DNA of 64,000 nucleotides from Flexivirga aerilata. GTDB lineage: Bacteria; Actinomycetota; Actinomycetes; Actinomycetales; Dermatophilaceae. Under the pieces are notes generated by a model. It had not been told where the DNA came from. It did not search any database and saw only the letters and a program-made list of their open reading frames with translations. Positions 1 to 7,958 of this stretch are shown here, piece after piece (position 1 is the stretch's first letter; each line of letters begins with the position of its first letter). Where the stretch lies: NCBI RefSeq assembly GCF_013002715.1, contig NZ_JABENB010000002.1, positions 434,001 to 498,000 on the forward strand, written 5' to 3'. Position numbers and translations under genes: made by a program.

Positions 1-839
1 TGCAGCTGAGCGGGCAGGCCCGGCGGGAACCAGTCGATGTAGCAGGACGCGTCCTGTGCCAGGACGATGCGCTCGGCGAGGCCGCGCTCGACGAGGCGTG
101 CGACAGTGCGCACGCGGTCCTCGAAGGGCAGCAGGATGTTGAGACCGAACCGGTCCATGCCGACGTAGCTGCCACCGTCGATGAGGCGTTGCAGGTAGTC
201 GAGGCCGGTCGAGTCCCCACTGTGCCCGATGACGACCTTGGTGAGATCGACGCCCTGCTCGCGGAAGATCTCCTGGACCTCCAGGCCGCGGTGGTGAATT
301 GCGTTGGTGTGCACGGTGATCGGGGCGCCGGTCTGCCGATGGGCGTCGGCGACGGCGTGCAGCACCCGGAGCACCCCGGGCGTGACGCCCTGCTCCTCGA
401 CCGCACACTTGAGGAAGGCCGCCTTCACCCCGGTGTCGGCGATGCCCTCGGTGAGGTCCCGGACGAAGAGCGGTGTCATGGGTTCGTCACCGCCGAGCAT
501 GGTGCCCGGCCCGGTGAGCGAGAAGACGAACGGCAGCTCGTTGTAGGTGTAGAGGCCGGTCGCCGCGATGATGTTGAGGTCGACCTCGGCGTTGACTCGC
601 ATGATGCGCCGGATGTCGCGGCCGAGACCGAGCACGGTGGGATCGACGATGGTGTCGACACCGACGGCCTTGAGCGCGCGCAGCCGGTCGACGGCGTCGC
701 GGACCCGGGTCTCCTCGTCCCAGTGGTCGGGGTAGTTGAGCCGGTATTCCTCGTTGAGCACGAAGACGTGTTCGTGCATCAGCGTCTGGCCGAGCGCGTC
801 GACGTCGACCGGTCCGCGCACCGTCTGCACCGTTGCCAT
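1..839 (-). CDS. phosphotriesterase-family metal-dependent hydrolase (3' end cut by window)
   Basis: The translation opens with a HxH metal pair (H22, H24 in MHEHVF). It continues with a lysine in the carboxylated-lysine position (K144 in AFLKC), H177 (TVHTN), H206 (VIGHSGD) and D263 (AQDAS). This is the full binuclear metal set of the phosphotriesterase/PHP (PF02126) amidohydrolases. Family members act as lactonases or phosphotriesterases, often on physiological substrates that are unknown, so the substrate here is not assigned. The start is ATG at 839, preceded by a GGGAGC Shine-Dalgarno-like stretch. The protein runs off the left edge after about 279 residues, so the C-terminus is missing. 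The gene is divergent from the metallophosphoesterase at 953. Confidence 0.85.
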   Translation of the reverse strand, partial: MATVQTVRGPVDVDALGQTLMHEHVFVLNEEYRLNYPDHWDEETRVRDAVDRLRALKAVGVDTIVDPTVLGLGRDIRRIMRVNAEVDLNIIAATGLYTYNELPFVFSLTGPGTMLGGDEPMTPLFVRDLTEGIADTGVKAAFLKCAVEEQGVTPGVLRVLHAVADAHRQTGAPITVHTNAIHHRGLEVQEIFREQGVDLTKVVIGHSGDSTGLDYLQRLIDGGSYVGMDRFGLNILLPFEDRVRTVARLVERGLAERIVLAQDASCYIDWFPPGLPAQL

Positions 840-940
840 GTTGCTCCCGTCGTCGTTGTCGGGTGGTCGCTGCGCCCGACACTACGCCCGTAGCCAGCCT
901 ATGTATGGCGGAGCGGCCCGGTGTCGCCGGCAATCGTCGG

Positions 941-946
941 CATAGT
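941..946 (+). promoter_or_regulatory. -10 element (CATAGT), leaderless start for the metallophosphoesterase
   Basis: CATAGT ends 6 nt before the ATG at 953, the spacing that puts the transcription start at or next to the start codon. The 113-bp gap between the divergent genes holds no other clear feature. Confidence 0.4.
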
Positions 947-952
947 AGGTGC

Positions 953-1729
953 ATGGTCGATCGGATCGCGGTGCTGAGTGACACGCACGGGGTCGAGCCG
1001 TGCCTGCGTGCGGTGCTTGCCGAGCTGGAGGTGCAGGCTGCCGATCTGGTGGTGGTGACCGGCGACCTCGCGGCCGGGCCGCAACCGACGCAGGTGCTCG
1101 ATGCCCTGGTGGCCCTGGGGGAGCGGGGCGTGCTGGTGCGGGGCAACGCCGACCGCGACCTGGTGACGATCGCGCGGGGCGGGACGCCTCCCGAGGGGAC
1201 GACCGAGGTCGACTGGTGGGCGGCCGGGCAGCTGCCTTCGTCATACGTCGAGCTGCTGGGGGGCCTGCCTCATCCGGTGGTGCTCGAGCTCGCGGGGGTG
1301 GGCGCGGTGATGTTCTGCCACGGCAGTCCTCGGGACGATGACGAGGTGGTGCTGGTCGACACCCGGCCGGCACGGTGGGCCGAGGTGCTGGCGGACGTCC
1401 CGGACGAGGTGCGGGTGGTGTGCTGTGGGCACACGCACATGCCGTTTGCCCGGCTGGTCGACCGACGGTGGGTGGTGAACAGTGGCAGCATCGGCATGCA
1501 CTACGGCAGCACCGGCATCCCGTGGGCGTTGTTGGACGCCAAGGGTATTCAGCTGCGTTCGGCGGTCATCGATCCTCGAGCGGTGGCCGCGCACGTGATT
1601 GCGGACAGCGTCTTTCCTGGCGTGACGGCATGGGTGGAGGAGTATGTGCTCAACCCGCCGTCCGATGTCGACGCGGTGCTCGCCTTTGCGGGCCGGGACG
1701 GCCGTCCCGCCGACTGGAACGCGAGCTAG
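953..1729 (+). CDS. metallophosphoesterase family protein
   Basis: A 258-residue calcineurin-like phosphoesterase. The usual blocks appear in order: SDTHG near the N-terminus (D10, H12), VVTGDL, RGNAD, FCHGSP and CGHTHMP. The last four supply the bridging Asp, the Asn and the His metal ligands. Size and motif order fit the YfcE/MJ0936-like single-domain phosphodiesterases, and no signal peptide or membrane segment is seen. ATG 953 is chosen because the SDTHG motif then sits at the usual distance from the N-terminus and a -10 element lies just upstream; the frame is open further upstream, but that part is not family-like. The stop overlaps the stop of the convergent DUF222 gene by 4 nt (CTAG). 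Substrate unknown. Confidence 0.85.
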   Translation: MVDRIAVLSDTHGVEPCLRAVLAELEVQAADLVVVTGDLAAGPQPTQVLDALVALGERGVLVRGNADRDLVTIARGGTPPEGTTEVDWWAAGQLPSSYVELLGGLPHPVVLELAGVGAVMFCHGSPRDDDEVVLVDTRPARWAEVLADVPDEVRVVCCGHTHMPFARLVDRRWVVNSGSIGMHYGSTGIPWALLDAKGIQLRSAVIDPRAVAAHVIADSVFPGVTAWVEEYVLNPPSDVDAVLAFAGRDGRPADWNAS

Positions 1730-3180
1730 CTGCTCTCCTGCGCCTTGACCTGCGCGACCCAACGCCGACTGAGCTCGATGAGTTGTCGTTCCATGCGTGA
1801 CGTGGTCGGTGGCGGGTGTCCGGGTGGTGCCGGCGGGCGACTGGTTGCGCTCAATCCGCCTGTGGTGGTGATCGTTTCGGCGGCATCGCCGGTGACCGTG
1901 AGGTCGGGGTGTTCCTTGGCGTAGTTGCAGCGTGCGCAGAGGCCGGTGCCGTTGCGCTCGCTGGTGGGGCCGCCGGCGGTGTGCGGCGTGATGTGGTCGA
2001 TGTGCGCGATCGGGGCGTCGCACCAGGGCGTGCGGCAGGTCTGGTCGCGCAGCCGGATCAGCTTCGCCAGAAGCCCGGGGTAGGCGCGGGAGCGCGACTC
2101 CATGTCGATCAGGTCGCCGGTGCCGGGATAGGTGAACAGGCGGCGGATCCGCAGACGGTCCTTCCGGCCCGGGCGGTGTGGTGGGTCACCGACCGACGTG
2201 CCCGGATCCACCGCCGGATTATCGGGTCGCCCTGCATCATCAGTGTTGTCCGCGTCCAGGACGAGTTCGCGGGCGAGGTCGGCCGGGATGGGGCCGTAGC
2301 CCGGAAGGTGCGCGGGTGTGTCGCCGGTCAGGGTGTCCAGCGGCATGAGCAACTCGACCTGCAGGCCGATGGGACTGTGGTCGGCGGCATCACGCCCGGT
2401 GACGCGGTCGGTGAGGGTGTCGGCCATCACCTGCCCGCGGGTGCGGTCGGTGCCGTCGGAGCCCGCCGCGGCGGTGAGGGCGGCGTAGCAGGCCAAGCCG
2501 TCGGTGACGGGTAGCAGAGCGGTCAGCAACGCGATGCAGTCCGGGGCGGGGCGGAGGGTGACACGTCGACCGGTTTCGGCGCGGGCGCGACGGGCGACGA
2601 TCGCGGCCGGGTCGGCGTGGTAGGCGTGCTGTCGGGCGAGTGCGGCCAGGCGCGCCTGCGAGACGGTGCCGAGGTCGTCGCGCAGCAACTCGTCGACCGC
2701 GATGCGCTGGTCGCGGGCGAGGCCGGCGGTTTCGCGGGCGATCAGGGTGGCGTGCCACTCGGTGATGACGCCGGCCTGCAGCGCGGAGAGCGTGTGGGGG
2801 AGTTGGTCGACCAGCGCGTGCGCCAGGTCGAGCAGGCGGGAGCCGAGATGCGGGCTGCAGCGGCGGGCGAGTGCGACCTGGGAGCCGACGAGTCGCTCGG
2901 TGTCCGCGGACTTGAGGTCGCGGGCCCGGTCGCGGCTTCGTTGGTGCTCGCGCACCGCCACGGTGAGTCGTGCCTGCCGGGCACTGATCGCGTTCTTCAG
3001 TTCTTCGAGGGCGCGCAGCTCGGCCAGCAGCGGCTCGCTGTCATCACCCTCGGGAAGCGGCACGTCGAGCCGGTCGTGGAAGGCACGCACCGTGTCGGTG
3101 CTGAGGGAGTCACGCCGGGCACGGCCGGCTGACCGGCGTGCGCCCTGGGTCCCTTTGACTTCGTTCACGTGTTCGACCAT
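1726..3180 (-). CDS. DUF222 domain / HNH endonuclease protein (13E12-repeat family)
   Basis: A 484-residue protein with a helical DUF222 region over roughly the first 300 residues and a C-terminal HNH nuclease fold. The fold shows CRTPWCDAP, then IDHITPHTAGGPTSERNGTGLC and CARCNYAKE, so both CxxC zinc pairs and the catalytic His of the beta-beta-alpha metal motif are present. These genes are multicopy in many actinomycetes (the mycobacterial 13E12 family) and their biological role is unsettled; nuclease activity is plausible from the intact motif. The N-terminus is Arg/Glu rich. The gene is transcribed toward the metallophosphoesterase and its upstream region contains two DnaA-box-like sequences. 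No terminal repeats or integrase are nearby. Confidence 0.88.
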   Translation of the reverse strand: MVEHVNEVKGTQGARRSAGRARRDSLSTDTVRAFHDRLDVPLPEGDDSEPLLAELRALEELKNAISARQARLTVAVREHQRSRDRARDLKSADTERLVGSQVALARRCSPHLGSRLLDLAHALVDQLPHTLSALQAGVITEWHATLIARETAGLARDQRIAVDELLRDDLGTVSQARLAALARQHAYHADPAAIVARRARAETGRRVTLRPAPDCIALLTALLPVTDGLACYAALTAAAGSDGTDRTRGQVMADTLTDRVTGRDAADHSPIGLQVELLMPLDTLTGDTPAHLPGYGPIPADLARELVLDADNTDDAGRPDNPAVDPGTSVGDPPHRPGRKDRLRIRRLFTYPGTGDLIDMESRSRAYPGLLAKLIRLRDQTCRTPWCDAPIAHIDHITPHTAGGPTSERNGTGLCARCNYAKEHPDLTVTGDAAETITTTGGLSATSRPPAPPGHPPPTTSRMERQLIELSRRWVAQVKAQESS

Positions 3181-3224
3181 AGCGCTGAATCATGCTGCAC
3201 CACAACAGTTTTCGCCGACCAGTG

Positions 3225-3233
3225 TTATCCACA
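3225..3233 (+). promoter_or_regulatory. perfect DnaA box (TTATCCACA)
   Basis: TTATCCACA matches the bacterial DnaA-box consensus TTATNCACA exactly. It lies in the 117-bp divergent gap between the DUF222/HNH gene and the DinB-like gene. In DNA of this composition the 9-mer is expected well under once per 64 kb. Confidence 0.45.
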
Positions 3234-3253
3234 TCCCTCATGTGGCAGCCGCG

Positions 3254-3262
3254 ATATCCACA
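3254..3262 (+). promoter_or_regulatory. second DnaA-box-like site (ATATCCACA)
   Basis: One mismatch from the consensus box, in the same orientation as the perfect box 29 bp upstream. The pair could bind DnaA for titration or transcriptional control, but no origin-like AT-rich unwinding element or dnaA/dnaN gene is in the window. Confidence 0.35.
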
Positions 3263-3285
3263 GGGCGAGCAAGCCACCGCGGCAG

Positions 3286-3291
3286 TAGCCT
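3286..3291 (+). promoter_or_regulatory. -10 element (TAGCCT), leaderless start for the DinB-like gene
   Basis: TAGCCT ends 6 nt before the GTG at 3298. There is no Shine-Dalgarno sequence between them, so a leaderless transcript is likely. Confidence 0.4.
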
Positions 3292-3297
3292 TTCCTC

Positions 3298-3819
3298 GTG
3301 AGCATCACCCACGAACGCCCGCCGAGGAACGCCACCGAATCCGACCAGCTGATGGGCTGGTTCCGCCTGCAGCGCGGCATCGTGCTGACCAAGTGCGCGG
3401 GTCTGAGTGACGCGGACGCGCACCGCAGCCTCATGCCGACGTCGCCGCTGATGACGGTGGCCGGCGTCGTGTCACACCTGCGCTGGGCCGAAGAACTCTG
3501 GTTCCGTGAAGTGCTGCTCGGCGAGACAGGCGTGGGGCGTGGCTTCCGCCCGGAAGATGACGGCGTCGAGGACGCAGAGTTCCGAGTGGACGGGATCCCG
3601 CTGGCCCAGCTTCTTGCCGAGTATGCCGAGGAAGCCGATCGGTCGGATGCGGCGATCGAGCGGGTCGGACTGGACGGAACCGGTTCCACCGCAATCCATT
3701 CCGTCGGTGATGCTTCCGTGCGCTGGATGGTGCTGCACATGCTGGAGGAGACCGCGCGGCACGCGGGTCACCTGGACATCATCCGTGAACGCCTGGACGG
3801 AGCCAAGGGCTACTACTGA
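3298..3819 (+). CDS. DinB family / DUF664 protein
   Basis: A 173-residue four-helix DinB-like protein. Histidines in VSHLRWAEELWF and in the closing helix EETARHAGHLDIIRERLDG provide the typical three-His metal site of the DinB_2/DUF664 superfamily, which includes thiol-dependent S-transferases (mycothiol and bacillithiol users). Such proteins are frequent in mycothiol-making actinomycetes; the substrate is not predictable. The GTG start is backed by a -10 element just upstream. The 3' end overlaps the convergent GNAT gene by 7 nt. Confidence 0.82.
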   Translation: MSITHERPPRNATESDQLMGWFRLQRGIVLTKCAGLSDADAHRSLMPTSPLMTVAGVVSHLRWAEELWFREVLLGETGVGRGFRPEDDGVEDAEFRVDGIPLAQLLAEYAEEADRSDAAIERVGLDGTGSTAIHSVGDASVRWMVLHMLEETARHAGHLDIIRERLDGAKGYY

Positions 3820-4367
3820 GCCTCGCGCGACGAAATCACCGAGAACACCAGGGCATCGGAGACCTTGCCGCCGGACGTGAGGAAGCTGCGCAGGCGGCCC
3901 TCCTCCAGATAGCCGGCGCCACGCAGCACGCGCTGTGACGCGATGTTTTGGGGCACCACCCATGCCTCAAGTCGTTGCAGCCCAAGCGAATTCAGCGCCC
4001 ACGGCGTCACCAGTCGCACCGCGGCCGCGGCGGCGCCACGCCCTCGCGCCGACGGCACGACCCAGTAGCCCAGACCTGCGACGCCTGGCTGTGGTCGCAG
4101 CGTCACCGCAACCAAGCCGACCGCCACGTCGGTCGTTGCGTCGACAATCGCCTGCGCAACTCCCGTGCCTGACTCGGCGCGGCTCCACTGGCGGCGGATG
4201 AAGGCAAGTCCGTCGTCGTGCGTGAATGCCGTTGGCACCGTTGTGCCGTCGACGATCCGCGGATCCGACGACGCCTCCCGGACGCAGTCGACGTCACCCT
4301 CTGACCAACGGCGTATGCCGATCCGACCATCGGTCAGAGCCGGCTCCGGATAAGGCAGCGCGCTCAC
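3813..4367 (-). CDS. GNAT family N-acetyltransferase (RimJ/RimL type)
   Basis: A 184-residue acetyltransferase of the RimJ/RimL-like GNAT group. The acetyl-CoA binding region is GLGYWVVPSARGRGAAAAA (Q/R-x-x-G-x-A-like loop), followed by LGLQRLEAWVVPQNIASQRVLRGAGYLEEG, the usual Asn and N-S/A-x-R-V-L-x-x-x-G-Y/F signature. The GTG start overlaps the stop of the upstream phosphotransferase by 4 nt (GTGA), so it is the last gene of a three-gene minus-strand operon. Likely targets are protein N-termini, an antibiotic or a small amine; sequence alone does not decide. Confidence 0.85.
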   Translation of the reverse strand: MSALPYPEPALTDGRIGIRRWSEGDVDCVREASSDPRIVDGTTVPTAFTHDDGLAFIRRQWSRAESGTGVAQAIVDATTDVAVGLVAVTLRPQPGVAGLGYWVVPSARGRGAAAAAVRLVTPWALNSLGLQRLEAWVVPQNIASQRVLRGAGYLEEGRLRSFLTSGGKVSDALVFSVISSREAQ

Positions 4368-5293
4368 TCCAGCATCGCCTTCGCCGCCGTAACGAAGACC
4401 GACAGCATGTGCTGATCGGGCTCGGACTCGGCCGCCTCCCACACGGCGTTGCACACCAGGCGCACGAAACTCCATGCGAGAGCGCGAGATTCGTCGATGC
4501 CAGCGGCTTCGGCGACGAGCCCCAGTCGCAGCCGCAGCTGCGTCCTCAAGCTGTATGACGCAGCCGCCTCGTCCCACCGGTTCCAGAGCACTGGCGCGAC
4601 CGCGAACGTCCACTCGCCCGACAGCGGCTTGGGGTCGATCGCGAGCCAGGGCGCCCGTTCGGCGGCCAGCACGTTCTCGAAGTGCAGATCCTGGTGGATC
4701 AACCGGCCGTCGCAGCCCTCCCGCAGGTCGGTCATCATCCCGGCGGCCTGGTCGGTCATCCGGCGCGGGACGAGCGGAGAACCCTTGCGGCACTGCGCGA
4801 TCCACCGATCCGTCTGTGCGCTCAGCAGATCGAACTGCGGCGACGCCGGCCGGTCGAGCTGCCGGAAGAGCCCGCCGATCTCCTCGCACGCCTCGAGCAA
4901 CCCGATGGAGGTGAGGTCGCGATCGTGGGAGAGCGGTTCGAGCAGCATCGCCCAGTGCGCCGGGTCGGCGGCAAGCAGCCGCACCGCGCCCCGGCCGCCC
5001 CACTCCCGCAGGGCAAGGTGCTCCAGTCTCGCCTCGGAGTGCGGCCAGCTGACCTTGAGCACCACCGGCTCGCCGGCGCGGTGGCACGGCACCACCACCG
5101 CGCACACGCCGTGCCACACCGGCCCGTCGGCCACGAGGTCCCAGCGGTGGGCGAGTTCGGCCATGGTGCGCGGCAGTCCGCGCAGCCAGTCGTCACCCGT
5201 CAGGTCCGGTGCGCCGGGGCGGCCGGCCAGCGCGTCCCGGAAGTCGTCCGGCACCGCCGTGCCGAAGTCGGTCAGGTCGGCAGGTTCGCTCAC
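4364..5293 (-). CDS. aminoglycoside/hydroxyurea-type antibiotic phosphotransferase
   Basis: A 309-residue kinase-fold phosphotransferase resembling the APH_6_hur family (streptomycin 6-kinase, hydroxyurea phosphotransferase). The catalytic loop reads LIHQDLHFENVLA (HxDxxxxN) and the metal-binding segment is LAIDPKPLSGEW. The N-terminal lobe has VVLKVSWPH with the ATP-anchoring Lys. The GTG start at 5293 overlaps the stop of the DUF4439 gene by 4 nt (GTGA), so translation is probably coupled. In actinobacteria such a gene often lies with DUF4439 near rimP, which suggests a housekeeping role rather than acquired resistance. That inference rests on conserved context only. Confidence 0.82.
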   Translation of the reverse strand: MSEPADLTDFGTAVPDDFRDALAGRPGAPDLTGDDWLRGLPRTMAELAHRWDLVADGPVWHGVCAVVVPCHRAGEPVVLKVSWPHSEARLEHLALREWGGRGAVRLLAADPAHWAMLLEPLSHDRDLTSIGLLEACEEIGGLFRQLDRPASPQFDLLSAQTDRWIAQCRKGSPLVPRRMTDQAAGMMTDLREGCDGRLIHQDLHFENVLAAERAPWLAIDPKPLSGEWTFAVAPVLWNRWDEAAASYSLRTQLRLRLGLVAEAAGIDESRALAWSFVRLVCNAVWEAAESEPDQHMLSVFVTAAKAMLE

Positions 5294-6189
5294 GACGAGA
5301 GCCTGGGGAAGGCGGTCGGCGCCACTCCCCACTGCCACGCCAGGCCGACCGCGTCGGACCAGACCTGCGCGAGCCCGCCCAGTTGCGGCGCACGGCCTCG
5401 CACGTCGGTGACCTGGCTGGCCGCGGCGGACGCGACGTCGGTGAGCAGCCGTCGTGCGAGCGCCCGCCGGTTGTCCGGAGTCGTCGGCTGCACGGGCAGG
5501 GCGTAACCCGGCGGCTCGACCGGAGCGGCGGTCCCGGCGGCGGCCTCCCACGCGGCACGGGTCGCGGCAATGATCTTCAGCGCCGCGGCCGCGTCCTTGC
5601 GGTCCTTCACCGGCGTCTTGGCGGCCAGCACCTCGAAGCCGTACGTCGCGGTCCGCAGCGAGGGCAGCACCCCGAGCAGGACCTTCTGCTCCGGCAGCAC
5701 CCGCCCGGCGAACTGTGCGGGTTTGCCGAGCACCCGGCACGCGGCGGCCTGCGACACCACCACGGCGACCGCCATCGGCAGGTTCGAAGCCGTCACCGAC
5801 GCCACCGACGCCAGCGCTGCGGCGCCGGCCTGTTCGGTCGCGAGCAGGCCGGTCCCGGCCGGGGCTGCCGAGCCGGTGCGTGCCGTCATACCCTGCGTCG
5901 CCATCACCTCGGTCAGCCGCGTCGCCTGCTGCCCGTGTATGGCGGAAAGTCTCGGCCCCCACGCGGATTTGTCGGCGGTGGCTGCCGCCCGAGCCGCGGA
6001 CGCCCGGTCGAGCAGCCCCTGCAGAGCGGCCTGGTCCGCGGGCGGGCCGGCGGTCTTGAGGCCCGGGATGTGAGGAGCGTCACGCTCCAACCGGATGCCG
6101 CAACCGGTGATTGTCAGCAGACTGGCACCCGCGGCACCGGTCAGCAGCGCTCGGCGCCGCAGCATCGCGCCGTCTCCCCGGTCTGGCAT
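5290..6189 (-). CDS. DUF4439 (ferritin-like fold) lipoprotein
   Basis: A 299-residue protein beginning with a twin-arginine-like stretch and lipobox (RRRALLTGAAGASLLTITGC), so export and lipidation at the Cys are expected. The rest is Ala-rich and helical, as in DUF4439 proteins with a ferritin-like four-helix bundle. It contains PAGTGLLATEQAGAAALASV and a long C-terminal helical half; no iron-binding residues are obvious. Two in-frame ATGs are possible (6189 and 6165); the later one gives a shorter signal peptide. It is the first gene of the operon with the phosphotransferase and GNAT genes. In many actinomycetes this gene neighbours rimP; here 9 kb of sulfur genes lie between. Confidence 0.75.
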   Translation of the reverse strand: MPDRGDGAMLRRRALLTGAAGASLLTITGCGIRLERDAPHIPGLKTAGPPADQAALQGLLDRASAARAAATADKSAWGPRLSAIHGQQATRLTEVMATQGMTARTGSAAPAGTGLLATEQAGAAALASVASVTASNLPMAVAVVVSQAAACRVLGKPAQFAGRVLPEQKVLLGVLPSLRTATYGFEVLAAKTPVKDRKDAAAALKIIAATRAAWEAAAGTAAPVEPPGYALPVQPTTPDNRRALARRLLTDVASAAASQVTDVRGRAPQLGGLAQVWSDAVGLAWQWGVAPTAFPRLSS

Positions 6190-6270
6190 GCGCCTGATCT
6201 TGTCATGGGCGCCCCTGATCGCCCGACCGCGTCCCGGTGTTGCCACCGTCTCGCCCGCTGAGAACGCCGC

Positions 6271-6308
6271 ATCATTATTTGACCGACACCTTTCCAAAAT
6301 GCAAAGTT
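6271..6308 (+). promoter_or_regulatory. AT-rich upstream region of the sulfur operon
   Basis: A short patch of low G+C stands out in the 119-bp divergent gap. TTGACC (6279-6284) is a good -35 hexamer, but the best -10 at proper spacing (CAAAGT, 6302-6307) lies too close to the ATG at 6309, and no Shine-Dalgarno precedes that ATG. It may be the binding region of a sulfur-status regulator; no clean palindrome was found. Confidence 0.3.
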
Positions 6309-7958
6309 ATGTCGGTGGCGACCAGAAGCAATGGCCAGTGGGCACTCGGCGAGCGTGAGCCGCTGAACCCCAACGAGGTCTTCAAGCAGGAGGACGACGG
6401 CCTCAGCGTGCGCGCGCGCATCGAGGACACCTATGCCCGTGAGGGATTCGCCTCGATCGACCCGACCGACCTGCGCGGCCGGATGCGCTGGTGGGGCCTC
6501 TACACCCAGCGCCGCGAAGGCATCCCGGGCGGACGCACCGCGACCCTGTCCCCGGAGGAGCTCGAGGCGCCCTATTTCATGATGCGGGTGCGCATCGACG
6601 GCGGTCAGCTCACCACCGAGCAGCTGCGCGTGATCGCCGGCATCTCGCAGGAGTTCGGCCGCGACACCGCCGACCTCACCGACCGGGAAAACGTCCAGTT
6701 CCACTGGATCGAGATCGAGAACGTCCCGGAGATCTGGCGGCGCCTGGAGGCGGTCGGCCTGGAGACCACCGAGGCCTGCGGCGACTGCACCCGCGTGGTG
6801 ATGGGATCGCCGGTGGCCGGGTTGAGCGTCGACGAGGTGCTCGACGTGACGCCCGCGATCGAGGAGATCAACCGCCAGTATGTCGGCGACCCCGATCTGT
6901 CCAACCTTCCGCGCAAGTTCAAGAGCTCCATCGCCTGGCTGCCGGACGCGGCGCCCGAGATCAACGACGTGTCGTTCGTCGGGGTCCAGCACCCTGAGCT
7001 CGGGCCCGGCTTCGACCTGCTCGTCGGCGGTGGCCTCTCGACCAACCCGTTCCTCGCCGAGCGGCTCGGCGTCTTCGTCACGCTCGAGCAGGTGCCGGAG
7101 GTCTGGGTGTCGGTGGTGCGCATCTTCCGCGACTACGGCTACCGCCGGTCGCGCAACAAGGCGCGGATGAAGTTTCTGGTCGCCGACTGGGGCACCGAGA
7201 AGTTCCGGCAGGTGCTGGAGACCGAATACCTCAAGGCGCCCCTTCCGGACGGTCCCGCTGCGGTCAAGCCGCGGGCGACGATGGACCATGTCGGCGTCCA
7301 CGACCAGCGGGGCGGCGGCAAGTACGTCGGCCTGACCGCGGTCGCCGGCCGGCTCAGCGGCTCCAAGCTGGAGGCGGTCGCCGATGCTGCCGAAGCGGCC
7401 GGTTCGCAGCGCGTCCGGCTGACGCCATACCAGAAGTTGATCGTGGCCGATGTGCGCGACGACGCCGTCGACGAACTCGTCGAGACGCTGGATGCCGTTG
7501 GTCTGAGCGCCAATCCGACGCCGTGGCGGCGCACGATTATGGCGTGCACCGGCGTCGAATACTGCAAGCTCGCGATCGTCGAGACCAAGGAACGCGCCCA
7601 CTCCCTGCTGCCGGAGCTGGAGCGCCGCCTCGCCGACATCTCGCCGGACAACCCGATCTCGGTGCACCTCAACGGCTGCGCCAACTCGTGCGCCCGCATC
7701 CAGGTCGCGGACATCGGTCTCAAGGGTCAGATCGTCACCGACGACGACGGCAACCAGGTGGAGGGCTTCCAGGTGCACCTGGGCGGACGCCTCGGCCAGG
7801 AGGCCGACTTCGGCCGCAAGCTGCGTGGCCACAAGGTCACCTCGGCCGAGCTCGACGACTACATCGAGCGGGTGACCCGCAACTACGTCGCCGGGCACGC
7901 CGAGGGCGAGACCTTCTCCGAGTGGGCCGTGCGCGCCGACGAGGAGGCGTTGCGATGA
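6309..7958 (+). CDS. sirA: ferredoxin-dependent assimilatory sulfite reductase (SirA/NirA type)
   Basis: A 549-residue siroheme/[4Fe-4S] reductase. The cluster ligands are C413 and C419 (ACTGVEYC) and C457 and C461 (NGCANSC), the Cx5C...Cx3C pattern of the family. Two nitrite/sulfite-reductase ferredoxin-like half-domains and the siroheme-binding segments (RENVQFHWIEI, CGDCTRVVMGS) are present. It should reduce sulfite to sulfide with six electrons from ferredoxin. The neighbours cysH, cysC, cysD and cysN make sulfite rather than nitrite the likely substrate. The start at 6309 gives the usual family length; an in-frame GTG at 6237 would add an unlike extension. The stop overlaps the cysH start by 4 nt (ATGA). 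Confidence 0.93.
   Translation: MSVATRSNGQWALGEREPLNPNEVFKQEDDGLSVRARIEDTYAREGFASIDPTDLRGRMRWWGLYTQRREGIPGGRTATLSPEELEAPYFMMRVRIDGGQLTTEQLRVIAGISQEFGRDTADLTDRENVQFHWIEIENVPEIWRRLEAVGLETTEACGDCTRVVMGSPVAGLSVDEVLDVTPAIEEINRQYVGDPDLSNLPRKFKSSIAWLPDAAPEINDVSFVGVQHPELGPGFDLLVGGGLSTNPFLAERLGVFVTLEQVPEVWVSVVRIFRDYGYRRSRNKARMKFLVADWGTEKFRQVLETEYLKAPLPDGPAAVKPRATMDHVGVHDQRGGGKYVGLTAVAGRLSGSKLEAVADAAEAAGSQRVRLTPYQKLIVADVRDDAVDELVETLDAVGLSANPTPWRRTIMACTGVEYCKLAIVETKERAHSLLPELERRLADISPDNPISVHLNGCANSCARIQVADIGLKGQIVTDDDGNQVEGFQVHLGGRLGQEADFGRKLRGHKVTSAELDDYIERVTRNYVAGHAEGETFSEWAVRADEEALR

Noticed and set aside
1726..3180. Homing endonuclease or mobile element
   Set aside because: The HNH domain is real, but no intron, intein, terminal repeats or integrase accompany it; the DUF222 family is a resident multicopy family in actinomycetes.
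4364..5293. Acquired antibiotic-resistance gene
   Set aside because: Composition matches neighbours and it is translationally coupled to a DUF4439 gene, a context shared by housekeeping copies.
6237..6308. Upstream GTG start for the sulfite reductase
   Set aside because: It would translate the AT-rich promoter-like region and add residues unlike the family.
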